A program made the translations under genes and the position numbers. Source: Spirochaeta sp. (GTDB lineage: Bacteria; Spirochaetota; Spirochaetia; Spirochaetales_E; Spirochaetaceae_B). Taken from it: 5,149 nucleotides of DNA. This document shows positions 1 through 4,812 of this stretch, one piece after another (the first letter of the stretch is position 1; each line of letters starts with the position of its first letter). The stretch is from contig JAUUYD010000224.1 of assembly GCA_030590585.1 (NCBI GenBank), positions 1 through 5,149 on the forward strand. The letters are read 5' to 3'. The notes beneath the pieces are model-generated. The model was given only the letters and a program-made list of their open reading frames with translations, searched no databases and had not been told where the DNA came from.

Positions 1-392
1 AGGGAACTCAGGCGTTCACCGAAACTCAGGATACGGTCCCGGATATATGGGGGAATCTCACCAATATAGTTTGTACCCAGAAGAATCCGGGAAAGTTCGT
101 CCAACCGGCTTCGCAGTTTCTCATAAACCACTTCCCGTTCCGCCTTATCGTGGATATGGGTTTCCAGGGATTCTCTTTTCATATGTTTCAGCCGGTCAAT
201 TATCTTCAGAATTTCCGACTCATCCTGAATTGCAGAATCCATTACGGCGATCAGTTCATTGGTTATTCCGTAAAAAGCTGAAACCACAATAACAGGCGGT
301 TTTTCGTACAGGCGAACAGCTTTGAGTATTTTTACCATATCTCCGGCAGCCTTGAAGTTGGAACCGCCGAACTTTACTACGCATCGTGTCAT
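1..392 (-). CDS. Aspartate kinase, N-terminal part (runs off left edge)
   Basis: Reading the minus strand from ATG at 392 gives 130 uninterrupted codons to the window edge. The protein opens with the amino-acid kinase signature KFGGSN (residues 7-12, the family's K-F-G-G-T-S nucleotide-binding motif). A hydrophobic strand and the segment VVSAFYGITNEL follow, which matches the VLSA..GITN region of E. coli LysC and ThrA. Near the edge is SFGERLS, the conserved substrate-binding GE.(L/M)S motif. Aspartate kinase phosphorylates L-aspartate in the cytoplasm, the first step to lysine, threonine, methionine and diaminopimelate. The catalytic C-terminal half and any ACT domains or fused homoserine dehydrogenase lie outside the window, so lysC and thrA types cannot be separated. 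The Ser/Asn variant of the usual Thr/Ser in the first motif is mildly unusual. No convincing Shine-Dalgarno site precedes the ATG. A TTG three codons upstream (399-401) is an unlikely alternative. Family assignment is secure. Confidence 0.9.
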   Translation of the reverse strand, partial: MTRCVVKFGGSNFKAAGDMVKILKAVRLYEKPPVIVVSAFYGITNELIAVMDSAIQDESEILKIIDRLKHMKRESLETHIHDKAEREVVYEKLRSRLDELSRILLGTNYIGEIPPYIRDRILSFGERLSS

Positions 393-402
393 GGTTATCA
401 AG

Positions 403-408
403 TATAAT
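403..408 (+). promoter_or_regulatory. Candidate -10 box (TATAAT) in a 23-bp divergent start region
   Basis: A perfect TATAAT lies between the divergent start codons of the aspartate kinase (392, minus) and the UPF0303 gene (416, plus). The complementary strand offers TATTAT at 409-404, so the same AT-rich core could serve both directions. No good -35 hexamer sits 15-19 bp upstream on the plus strand. If used, transcription would begin at about 414-416, making the UPF0303 mRNA leaderless or nearly so. The hexamer is seen directly; its function is inference. Confidence 0.35.
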
Positions 409-415
409 ATGAAGT

Positions 416-892
416 ATGAAAATGGAAAACACAGAACTTGAAATGTTACTTACTCAGGAAAAAGAACTTGTTCTAACCAGGTTTACCGATTCTGATGCAT
501 GGGCATTGGGTTCCTGGATAATGAAAACGGCCAGGGAACGGGAACTGCCCATTGCCATTGATATTGTCAGGCATGGCCATCGGCTTTTTCACTTTGCTTT
601 TGACGGGGCCAGTCCTGATAATGAACAGTGGATTAAAAGAAAGGCGGCTCTGGTGGACCGGGTGGGGCACAGCTCCTTTTATGTCGGCAGGGAGCTGGCA
701 TCCAGAGGGGAAACCATTGAAGAATCTATGCTGATCTCTGAAAGAGATTTCGGTCCCCATGGAGGAGCCTTTCCCCTTATATTAAAAAATGTGGGTCCGG
801 TGGGCCATGTGGCGGTATCCGGGCTTCCCCAGGAACAGGACCATGCCCTGGTAGTAGAGGCGCTGCGGGCACATATTGCCCGGGGAGAATAA
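416..892 (+). CDS. UPF0303 / heme-degrading-domain (GlcG/HbpS-like) protein
   Basis: This 158-residue cytoplasmic protein has no signal peptide or membrane segment and matches the UPF0303 family over its whole length, within the wider GlcG/HbpS-like (PF03928) fold. Recognisable family blocks are DAWALGS (27-33), LPIAIDI (44-50), FHFAFDGASPDN (58-69), the KRKAALV segment (74-80), SSFYVGRELA (86-95), HGGAFPL (115-121) and SGLPQ..DHALVVEAL (135-150). HbpS of Streptomyces binds heme, but the role of UPF0303 members is not settled, so a heme or redox role is only family-level inference. ATG 416 and ATG 422 are both possible starts. Neither has a strong Shine-Dalgarno site, and 416 gives the longest product. 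It is divergent from the aspartate kinase and its stop is one base before the next gene, suggesting a two-gene operon. Confidence 0.88.
   Translation: MKMENTELEMLLTQEKELVLTRFTDSDAWALGSWIMKTARERELPIAIDIVRHGHRLFHFAFDGASPDNEQWIKRKAALVDRVGHSSFYVGRELASRGETIEESMLISERDFGPHGGAFPLILKNVGPVGHVAVSGLPQEQDHALVVEALRAHIARGE
882..887 (+). promoter_or_regulatory. Ribosome binding site GGGGAG setting the GTG start at 894
   Basis: GGGGAG lies inside the last codons of the UPF0303 gene, six bases before GTG 894. It favours that start over the in-frame TTG at 876, which has no comparable site, and suggests translational coupling to the upstream gene. Confidence 0.6.
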
Positions 893-893
893 G

Positions 894-1181
894 GTGTTTC
901 TGGAAATTGATGATGGTGTGTACGTGAATCTCGATAATGTTTTCCATATAAGCTGGCAATCCTATGAAAATCGGGGACTCTGGGTGTTTCATGCCGGTGC
1001 CGGTGAGCCTCATCCCCCCGGTCCTGCCGCTACAAGGTGGCTGCCGGTACAGAGCCGTCCCTTTCCTTCAAGAGAGGAGGGAGAAACATGGCTCCGTAAA
1101 ATATTTGAAACCTCGGGTACTCTCATCCACGATCCTGATGGCCGGACAGGAGACCGCCGGCAGCCCCGTCCGGGCCTGTAG
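894..1181 (+). CDS. Small hypothetical protein, coupled to the UPF0303 gene
   Basis: I do not recognise this 95-residue protein. It begins one base after the upstream stop, using GTG with a well-spaced GGGGAG site; a TTG at 876 would add six residues. The N-terminus, MFLEIDDGVYVNLDNVFHI, alternates in a way that suggests two beta strands with a turn at DDG. A third possible strand is GLWVFHAG (28-35), and a short helix is likely at SREEGETWLRKIF (59-71). The last 25 or so residues are rich in Arg, Pro, Gly and Asp and look disordered. There are no cysteines, signal peptide or membrane segment. The orderly strand-strand-helix layout, the start signal and the tight spacing argue that it is real. 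The Pro/Gly-rich middle (residues 35-46) and tail are less typical. It could be a small single-domain partner of the UPF0303 protein, but this is only inferred from position. Confidence 0.65.
   Translation: MFLEIDDGVYVNLDNVFHISWQSYENRGLWVFHAGAGEPHPPGPAATRWLPVQSRPFPSREEGETWLRKIFETSGTLIHDPDGRTGDRRQPRPGL
1140..1176. repeat. GC-rich imperfect inverted repeat at the 3' end of the small gene
   Basis: GGCCGGAC (1140-1147) pairs with GTCCGGGCC (1168-1176) with one bulged G, enclosing 20 bases. It lies in the last codons of the small gene, ending 3 bases before its stop. No T-run follows, so it is not a classical intrinsic terminator. It could slow transcription or protect the 3' end, or simply reflect the Arg/Gly/Pro-rich coding. 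Confidence 0.35.
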
Positions 1182-1220
1182 GTAAAATCAGCTGCTGTAA
1201 TCCATAGCTCGTCCGCCTTG

Positions 1221-1249
1221 TTGACCCGCCTGCCCCCCGTCCCTATAGT
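1221..1249 (+). promoter_or_regulatory. Sigma-70-type promoter of glnS
   Basis: TTGACC (1221-1226) and TATAGT (1244-1249) are separated by exactly 17 bp, and each matches the consensus at five of six positions. The expected start near 1256 leaves a leader of about 30 bases containing the ribosome binding site at 1273-1279. It sits in the 105-bp gap after the small gene, so glnS is probably its own transcription unit. It also argues against the in-frame TTG start at 1218, which lies upstream of the promoter's -35. Confidence 0.7.
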
Positions 1250-1272
1250 AATCCGCAAATCCCAAGGGTATT

Positions 1273-1279
1273 GGAGAGG
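1273..1279 (+). promoter_or_regulatory. Ribosome binding site GGAGAGG of glnS
   Basis: A strong Shine-Dalgarno match lies seven bases before ATG 1287. It decides the start against the longer in-frame reading from TTG 1218. Confidence 0.75.
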
Positions 1280-1286
1280 CGCCGAA

Positions 1287-2993
1287 ATGAGTGATTCAAA
1301 GGATAACGTGGAAGAAAAAACCCGCGGGCTGGATTTTATCCGGCAGATTATAAAGGACGATGTTGAATCCGGCCGCGTAAGTCAGGTTGTAACTCGTTTT
1401 CCGCCTGAACCTAATGGTTATCTCCATATCGGTCATGCCAAAGCCTTCTCTTTAAGTTTCTCGGTTGCCGAGGAATTCGGCGGTATCTGCCGGCTGCGCT
1501 ATGACGACACCAACCCTGAAAAAGAGGACGAAGAGTTCGTTCAGGCCATTGAGGAAGATATTCGCTGGATGGGTTTTAAATGGGAAGGTGATCCCCGGCA
1601 TGCATCCTCCTACTTTGCAAAGTTCTACGACTGGGCCGTTGAGCTGGTGAAAGCCGGTAAAGCCTATGTTGACCACCAGAGCCCCGAAGAGATGGTGGAA
1701 AATCGGGGAACCCCCACCAAAGGCGGTGTCAATTCACCATATCGTGACCGTTCAGTAGAAGAGAACCTTGAGTTTCTGAATAAGATGCGTTCCGGAGAGC
1801 TGGATGAGGGGACATGCGTGTTACGTGCAAAAATCGCTATGGATCACGTAAATATCCTGATGCGCGATCCTGCCATGTACCGGATCCGCAAGGAAACTCA
1901 CCACAGGACAGGGAATGACTGGTGTATCTATCCCATGTACGATTTCGCCCACGGTTATGAGGATGCGATAGAGGGTGTTACACACTCTCTGTGCTCATTG
2001 GAGTTTGTCAATCACCGCCCTTTGTATGACTGGTTTTTGGAAAATGTTTCTGTGCCTCATACGCCCCGGCAGTTTGAGTTTGCAAGACTGAATCTCAGCC
2101 ACACCATTATGAGTAAGCGCCATCTCCGCAAGCTTATAGAAGAGAATCATGTTCATGACTGGGATGACCCCCGGATGCCCACTTTAAGGGGTATGAGACG
2201 CCGGGGTTATCCCCCCGCGGCATTGAGGAAATTTATAGATGAGATTGGCGTGAGTAAGGTGAACAGCCTGGTGGATGTGGAGTTCCTGAACTTTCATGTT
2301 CGGGAAGAACTTAACCGTACGGCCCAGCGGCGAATGGCAGTACTCAATCCCCTTAAACTTACCATTACCAACTGGCCCGAAGGTAAATCTGACAGCTTTT
2401 CAGCCGAAAACAACCCCGGGGATCCTGAAGCGGGGAAAAGGGAAATTGAGTTCTCAGGAGAACTCTGGGTAGAAAAAACCGACTACATGGACGATGCTCC
2501 GCGAAAGTGGTTCCGTATGGCCCCGGAGAAGGAAGTCCGCCTGAAATACGCCTACTATATAACCGTGAATGAAGTATTAAGGGACGATAAGGGTGAAGCT
2601 GTGGAATTACTCTGTTCATACGACCCTGAAAGCCGGGGAGGGACTACAGCCGACGGCCGTAAAGTGAAGGGAACGCTGCACTGGCTTTCCCGTCACAATG
2701 CCGTTGAGGCGGAAGTGCGTTTTTACGACCACCTGATATCCCTTGAAGATGTGAACAAAGTAGAAGAGGGAAAGGATTTCCTGGACTACGTGAATCCGGA
2801 ATCTGAAATCATCAGCACTGAAGTAAAAGTTGAACCCTCCCTTGCAGATGCCGACCCTGAGGAGCGATTTCAGTTTATGCGGAACGGTTATTTCGTGGCG
2901 GATAAAGGCGATCACATCAGCGCTGAGAAACCGGTATTCAACCGCATCGTCGGCCTGCGGGATTCCTGGGCAAAGATTTCCAGGAGAAACTGA
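1287..2993 (+). CDS. glnS: Glutaminyl-tRNA synthetase
   Basis: This 568-residue class I synthetase (E. coli GlnRS is 554) attaches glutamine to tRNA-Gln in the cytoplasm using ATP. The Rossmann catalytic domain carries RFPPEPNGYLHIGH (37-50, HIGH at 47-50), LRYDDTNP (70-77), SPYRDR (150-155), WCIYPMYDF (212-220), THSLCSLEF (232-240) and the KMSKS-type loop IMSKR (274-278). By hand alignment, R37 and Y218 correspond to E. coli R30 and Y211, which contact the substrate glutamine. These blocks, especially PEPNGYLHIGH and the WCIYPMYDF region, are GlnRS-type rather than bacterial GluRS-type. After WDDPRMPT..G.RRRGY the C-terminal part forms the anticodon-binding beta-barrels and ends in FNR.V.LRDSW, also found in GlnRS. 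The length is complete with no frameshift. The start is fixed by GGAGAGG seven bases upstream, and a good promoter precedes it. Its presence means this organism can make Gln-tRNA directly, without the transamidation route. Confidence 0.98.
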   Translation: MSDSKDNVEEKTRGLDFIRQIIKDDVESGRVSQVVTRFPPEPNGYLHIGHAKAFSLSFSVAEEFGGICRLRYDDTNPEKEDEEFVQAIEEDIRWMGFKWEGDPRHASSYFAKFYDWAVELVKAGKAYVDHQSPEEMVENRGTPTKGGVNSPYRDRSVEENLEFLNKMRSGELDEGTCVLRAKIAMDHVNILMRDPAMYRIRKETHHRTGNDWCIYPMYDFAHGYEDAIEGVTHSLCSLEFVNHRPLYDWFLENVSVPHTPRQFEFARLNLSHTIMSKRHLRKLIEENHVHDWDDPRMPTLRGMRRRGYPPAALRKFIDEIGVSKVNSLVDVEFLNFHVREELNRTAQRRMAVLNPLKLTITNWPEGKSDSFSAENNPGDPEAGKREIEFSGELWVEKTDYMDDAPRKWFRMAPEKEVRLKYAYYITVNEVLRDDKGEAVELLCSYDPESRGGTTADGRKVKGTLHWLSRHNAVEAEVRFYDHLISLEDVNKVEEGKDFLDYVNPESEIISTEVKVEPSLADADPEERFQFMRNGYFVADKGDHISAEKPVFNRIVGLRDSWAKISRRN

Positions 2994-3018
2994 AAAACCT
3001 GAAGACAGGTATCAATAT

Positions 3019-3048
3019 TTGACGCAAAGCTCAGGAATATCTTAGATT
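3019..3048 (+). promoter_or_regulatory. Candidate promoter of the oxidoreductase gene
   Basis: TTGACG (3019-3024) has five of six consensus bases. An 18-bp spacer leads to TAGATT (3043-3048), which has four of six. It lies in the 83-bp gap after glnS, about 30 bases before the next start codon. The weak -10 makes this tentative, and co-transcription with glnS is the alternative since no strong terminator separates them. Confidence 0.4.
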
Positions 3049-3076
3049 TCAGCGTAATACAATGGAGAATTAAATA

Positions 3077-4114
3077 ATGGAAAAATCAAAAATACTGATG
3101 GATAAGCTGTTTGACCGGGGAAAGGAATTCCTGGGTGTTGAATTTCCAATACTCGGCGGAGCCATGTCCTGGATCTCCGAGGCGAAACTGGTTTCGGCTA
3201 TTTCCAATGCCGGTGGTTTTGGTGTACTGGCCGGTGGAAATATGCCTATAGATCTCTTCAGGGAAGAGATCAGGAAAACCTCCGAGCTGACTGACAAGCC
3301 CTTTGGTGTCAACTTAATTACGATAGCACCGAATTTCAGAAAACAACTGGATCATGCACTGGATATTGAATTTCCCTTTATTATTTTTGCAGGCGGTTTA
3401 CCTCCTAGAGATGCGATAAACAAGGTGAAACAGACTTCGAGCAGGATAATGTGTTTCGCTCCTACGGTTGGATTGGCAAAAACACTGATAAAGATGGGTG
3501 TTGATGCACTTATTATCGAGGGTCATGAGGCAGGAGGGCATATCGGCCCGGTTTCAACCAGTGTACTGGCAGAGCAGATTCTTCCTCATACCAAAGAGGT
3601 GCCCGTCTTCGTTGCCGGGGGAATCGGCAGCGGCCTTCTTATGATCCATTATCTGATGATGGGCGCCTCGGGAGTACAGCTGGGTACCCGATTTGTTATC
3701 TCAGAAGAGTCCATTGCCCATGAAAACTTTAAAAACGCGATTATCAAGGCCTCCTCAAAAGACGCTACTCCCTGTGCTCAGTTCGATCCCAGGGTTCCGG
3801 TTATCCCCGTACGTTCCATTGCAAATGAAGGGTCCAGAGATTTCACAACCCTGCAGCTTGGTCTTCTTGCCCAGATAGAACGAGGGGATATGAATATCAG
3901 AGAGGCCAGTGAAAAGCTTGAAACCTTCTGGATCGGCGGCCTTAGAAAAGCCGTTATCGACGGGGATGTGGAAAATGGCTCCCTGATGGCGGGACAAAGC
4001 GTTGGACTTGCAACAAAAGTGATGCCGGTTAAAGAAATTATTGAAGAACTCATAGACAGAGGTATCGAAGAGACCGACCGGATCCTGGATCTGGTTGATA
4101 TCTGTGACGACTAA
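3077..4114 (+). CDS. FMN-dependent nitronate monooxygenase-family oxidoreductase
   Basis: This 345-residue protein is a TIM-barrel flavoprotein of the nitronate monooxygenase / 2-nitropropane dioxygenase family (also related to enoyl-ACP reductase FabK). The N-terminal PILGGAMSWIS (24-34) and NAGGFGVLAGG (44-54) are the family's first flavin-binding loops. GHEAGGHIG (149-157) contains the conserved active-site His region, FVAGGIGSG (178-186) and GVQLGTRF (199-206) bind the FMN phosphate, and AGQSVGL (305-311) is the typical C-terminal motif. Members oxidise alkyl nitronates with oxygen or act as NAD(P)H:quinone or other reductases, so the exact substrate is not predictable. There is no signal peptide, so it should be cytoplasmic. 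The ATG is preceded by GGAGA (3064-3068), eight bases away. The length is normal and the frame is intact. It ends 15 bp from the convergent toxin gene with no terminator visible between them. Confidence 0.92.
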   Translation: MEKSKILMDKLFDRGKEFLGVEFPILGGAMSWISEAKLVSAISNAGGFGVLAGGNMPIDLFREEIRKTSELTDKPFGVNLITIAPNFRKQLDHALDIEFPFIIFAGGLPPRDAINKVKQTSSRIMCFAPTVGLAKTLIKMGVDALIIEGHEAGGHIGPVSTSVLAEQILPHTKEVPVFVAGGIGSGLLMIHYLMMGASGVQLGTRFVISEESIAHENFKNAIIKASSKDATPCAQFDPRVPVIPVRSIANEGSRDFTTLQLGLLAQIERGDMNIREASEKLETFWIGGLRKAVIDGDVENGSLMAGQSVGLATKVMPVKEIIEELIDRGIEETDRILDLVDICDD

Positions 4115-4129
4115 TTTACAAACTGGATA

Positions 4130-4438
4130 TTATTCCTTCTCCAACACCTTCAAGCGCTTCAGCATCTCGCGGTAAACTTCTTCATCTCTGCGTATCCCGG
4201 CTTTAAGAACCAGAACCCATACACTCTTTTTTTCAATTCTGTATATGATGCGATAGCCTGATATTTTAAGCTTCCACAAGCCTTTGAAATTATATCTGAG
4301 TGGTGCACCATATTTCTCCGGGAAAGTACTCAATTTCTTAAAGATAGTTCTAATAATAATACTTTGATCTTTTTTACTGATTCTTTTAAAATCTGTTTCT
4401 ATCACAAGGCGGTGAATACTTACTTTCCACAAGTTCAT
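4130..4438 (-). CDS. RelE-type toxin (mRNA interferase) of a type II toxin-antitoxin pair
   Basis: This 102-residue basic protein has the RelE/ParE fold. An N-terminal strand (W4-I8) is followed by a helical hairpin (about 14-40) and then the conserved block LWKLKISGYRIIYRIE (54-69), a strand VWVLVLKAGI (73-82) and RRDEEVY (83-89). Aligned by eye with E. coli RelE (YKIKLRSSGYRLVYQV ... VGKRERSEVY), K56, K58, R63, R83 and Y89 fall on the known catalytic residues K52, K54, R61, R81 and Y87. It therefore looks like an active ribosome-dependent mRNA endonuclease rather than a gyrase-targeting ParE. It starts 11 bases after the antitoxin stop with only a short GGAA site four bases ahead, consistent with weaker or coupled translation. 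The local DNA is AT-rich compared with the flanking genes, suggesting acquisition. The 15-bp gap to the convergent gene shows no terminator. Confidence 0.9.
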   Translation of the reverse strand: MNLWKVSIHRLVIETDFKRISKKDQSIIIRTIFKKLSTFPEKYGAPLRYNFKGLWKLKISGYRIIYRIEKKSVWVLVLKAGIRRDEEVYREMLKRLKVLEKE

Positions 4439-4449
4439 AAGATTCCGGC

Positions 4450-4716
4450 TTAAAGAAGTTTTTCAATATCAATATAATCTTCAGCATTGCCGGAGGTATA
4501 GCGTTCCCTGGCAATAGTGCCGAGAACAAGATCTTCTGAGAGTTCCAGCAGGTTCTGCATATGTTCATACTGTTCATTTGACATGAGAACGGCCTGCGGC
4601 TTGTGTCTTTTTTCAATAATCACAGGGCCGTTTTTTGCCTTCTCCAGGATAGTTTCAATACCGGATCTGAGTTCAGAAACTCCAATCAGTGTTGTATCTT
4701 CCTTTACTGTAAACAT
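4450..4716 (-). CDS. PHD/YefM-family antitoxin
   Basis: This 88-residue protein matches the PHD/YefM antitoxin family. The N-terminal DNA-binding and dimerisation part shows VSELRSGIETILEKAKNGPVII (13-34) followed by EKRHKPQAVLMSNEQYE (35-51), the family's strand-loop-strand-helix. The acidic C-terminal region (about 55-88, ending in DYIDIEKLL) is the expected flexible toxin-wrapping tail. It is the first gene of the module, before the RelE-type toxin, and should neutralise it and repress the shared promoter as antitoxin or complex. AGAGGTG (4726-4732) lies nine bases before the ATG. A near-consensus promoter and two palindromes stand directly upstream. Length is typical and no defect is visible. 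The pairing of a PHD/YefM-type antitoxin with a RelE-type toxin is common. Confidence 0.92.
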   Translation of the reverse strand: MFTVKEDTTLIGVSELRSGIETILEKAKNGPVIIEKRHKPQAVLMSNEQYEHMQNLLELSEDLVLGTIARERYTSGNAEDYIDIEKLL

Positions 4717-4738
4717 ATTGTTTTACACCTCTTTTTCT

Positions 4739-4767
4739 TGTATATCAATTACATTTTATTTTGTCAA
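4739..4767 (-). promoter_or_regulatory. Sigma-70-type promoter of the toxin-antitoxin operon
   Basis: On the minus strand a perfect TTGACA (4762-4767) is followed after exactly 17 bp by TATACA (4739-4744), which has five of six consensus bases. The expected start near 4732 gives a leader of only about 16 bases that opens with the antitoxin's Shine-Dalgarno site. It is the strongest promoter in the window, as expected for an operon held down by autorepression. Confidence 0.8.
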
Positions 4768-4769
4768 TG

Positions 4770-4804
4770 AAATGTCATTTTAACATACATACTAAATGTC
4801 ATTT
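4770..4804. promoter_or_regulatory. Probable toxin-antitoxin operator: two 11-bp palindromes
   Basis: AAATGTCATTT occurs at 4770-4780 and again at 4794-4804, exactly 24 bp apart. Each copy is a perfect inverted repeat of AAATG around a single central base. The first copy begins 2 bp upstream of the -35 hexamer of the toxin-antitoxin promoter. On the plus strand the -35 itself reads TGTCAA at 4762, 12 bp from the TGTCAT of copy one (4774), so TGTCA recurs at 4762, 4774 and 4798. Palindrome arrays next to the promoter are typical binding sites for antitoxin dimers and toxin-antitoxin complexes. The repeats are seen directly; the binding is inferred. Confidence 0.6.
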
Positions 4805-4812
4805 GAAATCAC

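Noticed and set aside
47..292. Plus-strand open frame of 81 codons
   Set aside because: It lies opposite the aspartate kinase, whose minus-strand frame has clear family motifs over the same bases.
473..1013. Minus-strand open frames opposite the UPF0303 gene and the small gene
   Set aside because: They are shadows of genes with family matches or start signals on the plus strand, and their products have no recognisable motifs.
964..1185. Plus-strand frame of 73 codons overlapping the small gene
   Set aside because: The 894-1181 frame has the better start signal and a more ordered protein; this one looks like an out-of-frame shadow.
1010..1258. Minus-strand frame of 82 codons across the small gene and the glnS leader
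   Set aside because: It runs through the glnS promoter region and encodes an Arg/Gly/Pro-rich product with no motif and no ribosome binding site that I can support.
1218..1286. N-terminal extension of glnS from TTG 1218
   Set aside because: The stretch contains the promoter and the Shine-Dalgarno site, and its residues match nothing in GlnRS. ATG 1287 is the start.
2997..3010. Hairpin ACCTG-AAGA-CAGGT after glnS as a terminator
   Set aside because: The stem is only 5 bp and no T-run follows, so it is too weak to call.
4386..4616. Minus-strand frame spanning the toxin-antitoxin junction
   Set aside because: It overlaps both genes in another frame, and both have family matches in their own frames.
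4517..4783. Plus-strand frame of 88 codons opposite the antitoxin
   Set aside because: It is the antisense of a clear PHD/YefM antitoxin and its promoter; the Cys/Ser/Phe-rich product is typical of a shadow.
4770..4804. The paired palindromes as a transcription terminator of the TPM-domain gene
   Set aside because: Each palindrome has a single-base centre and cannot fold alone, the arms are AT-rich, and no suitable T-run follows on the minus strand. An operator fits better.
4770..4804. The two 11-bp repeats as a mini CRISPR array or attachment site
   Set aside because: The units are too short and only two copies exist; the spacing and place fit a promoter operator.
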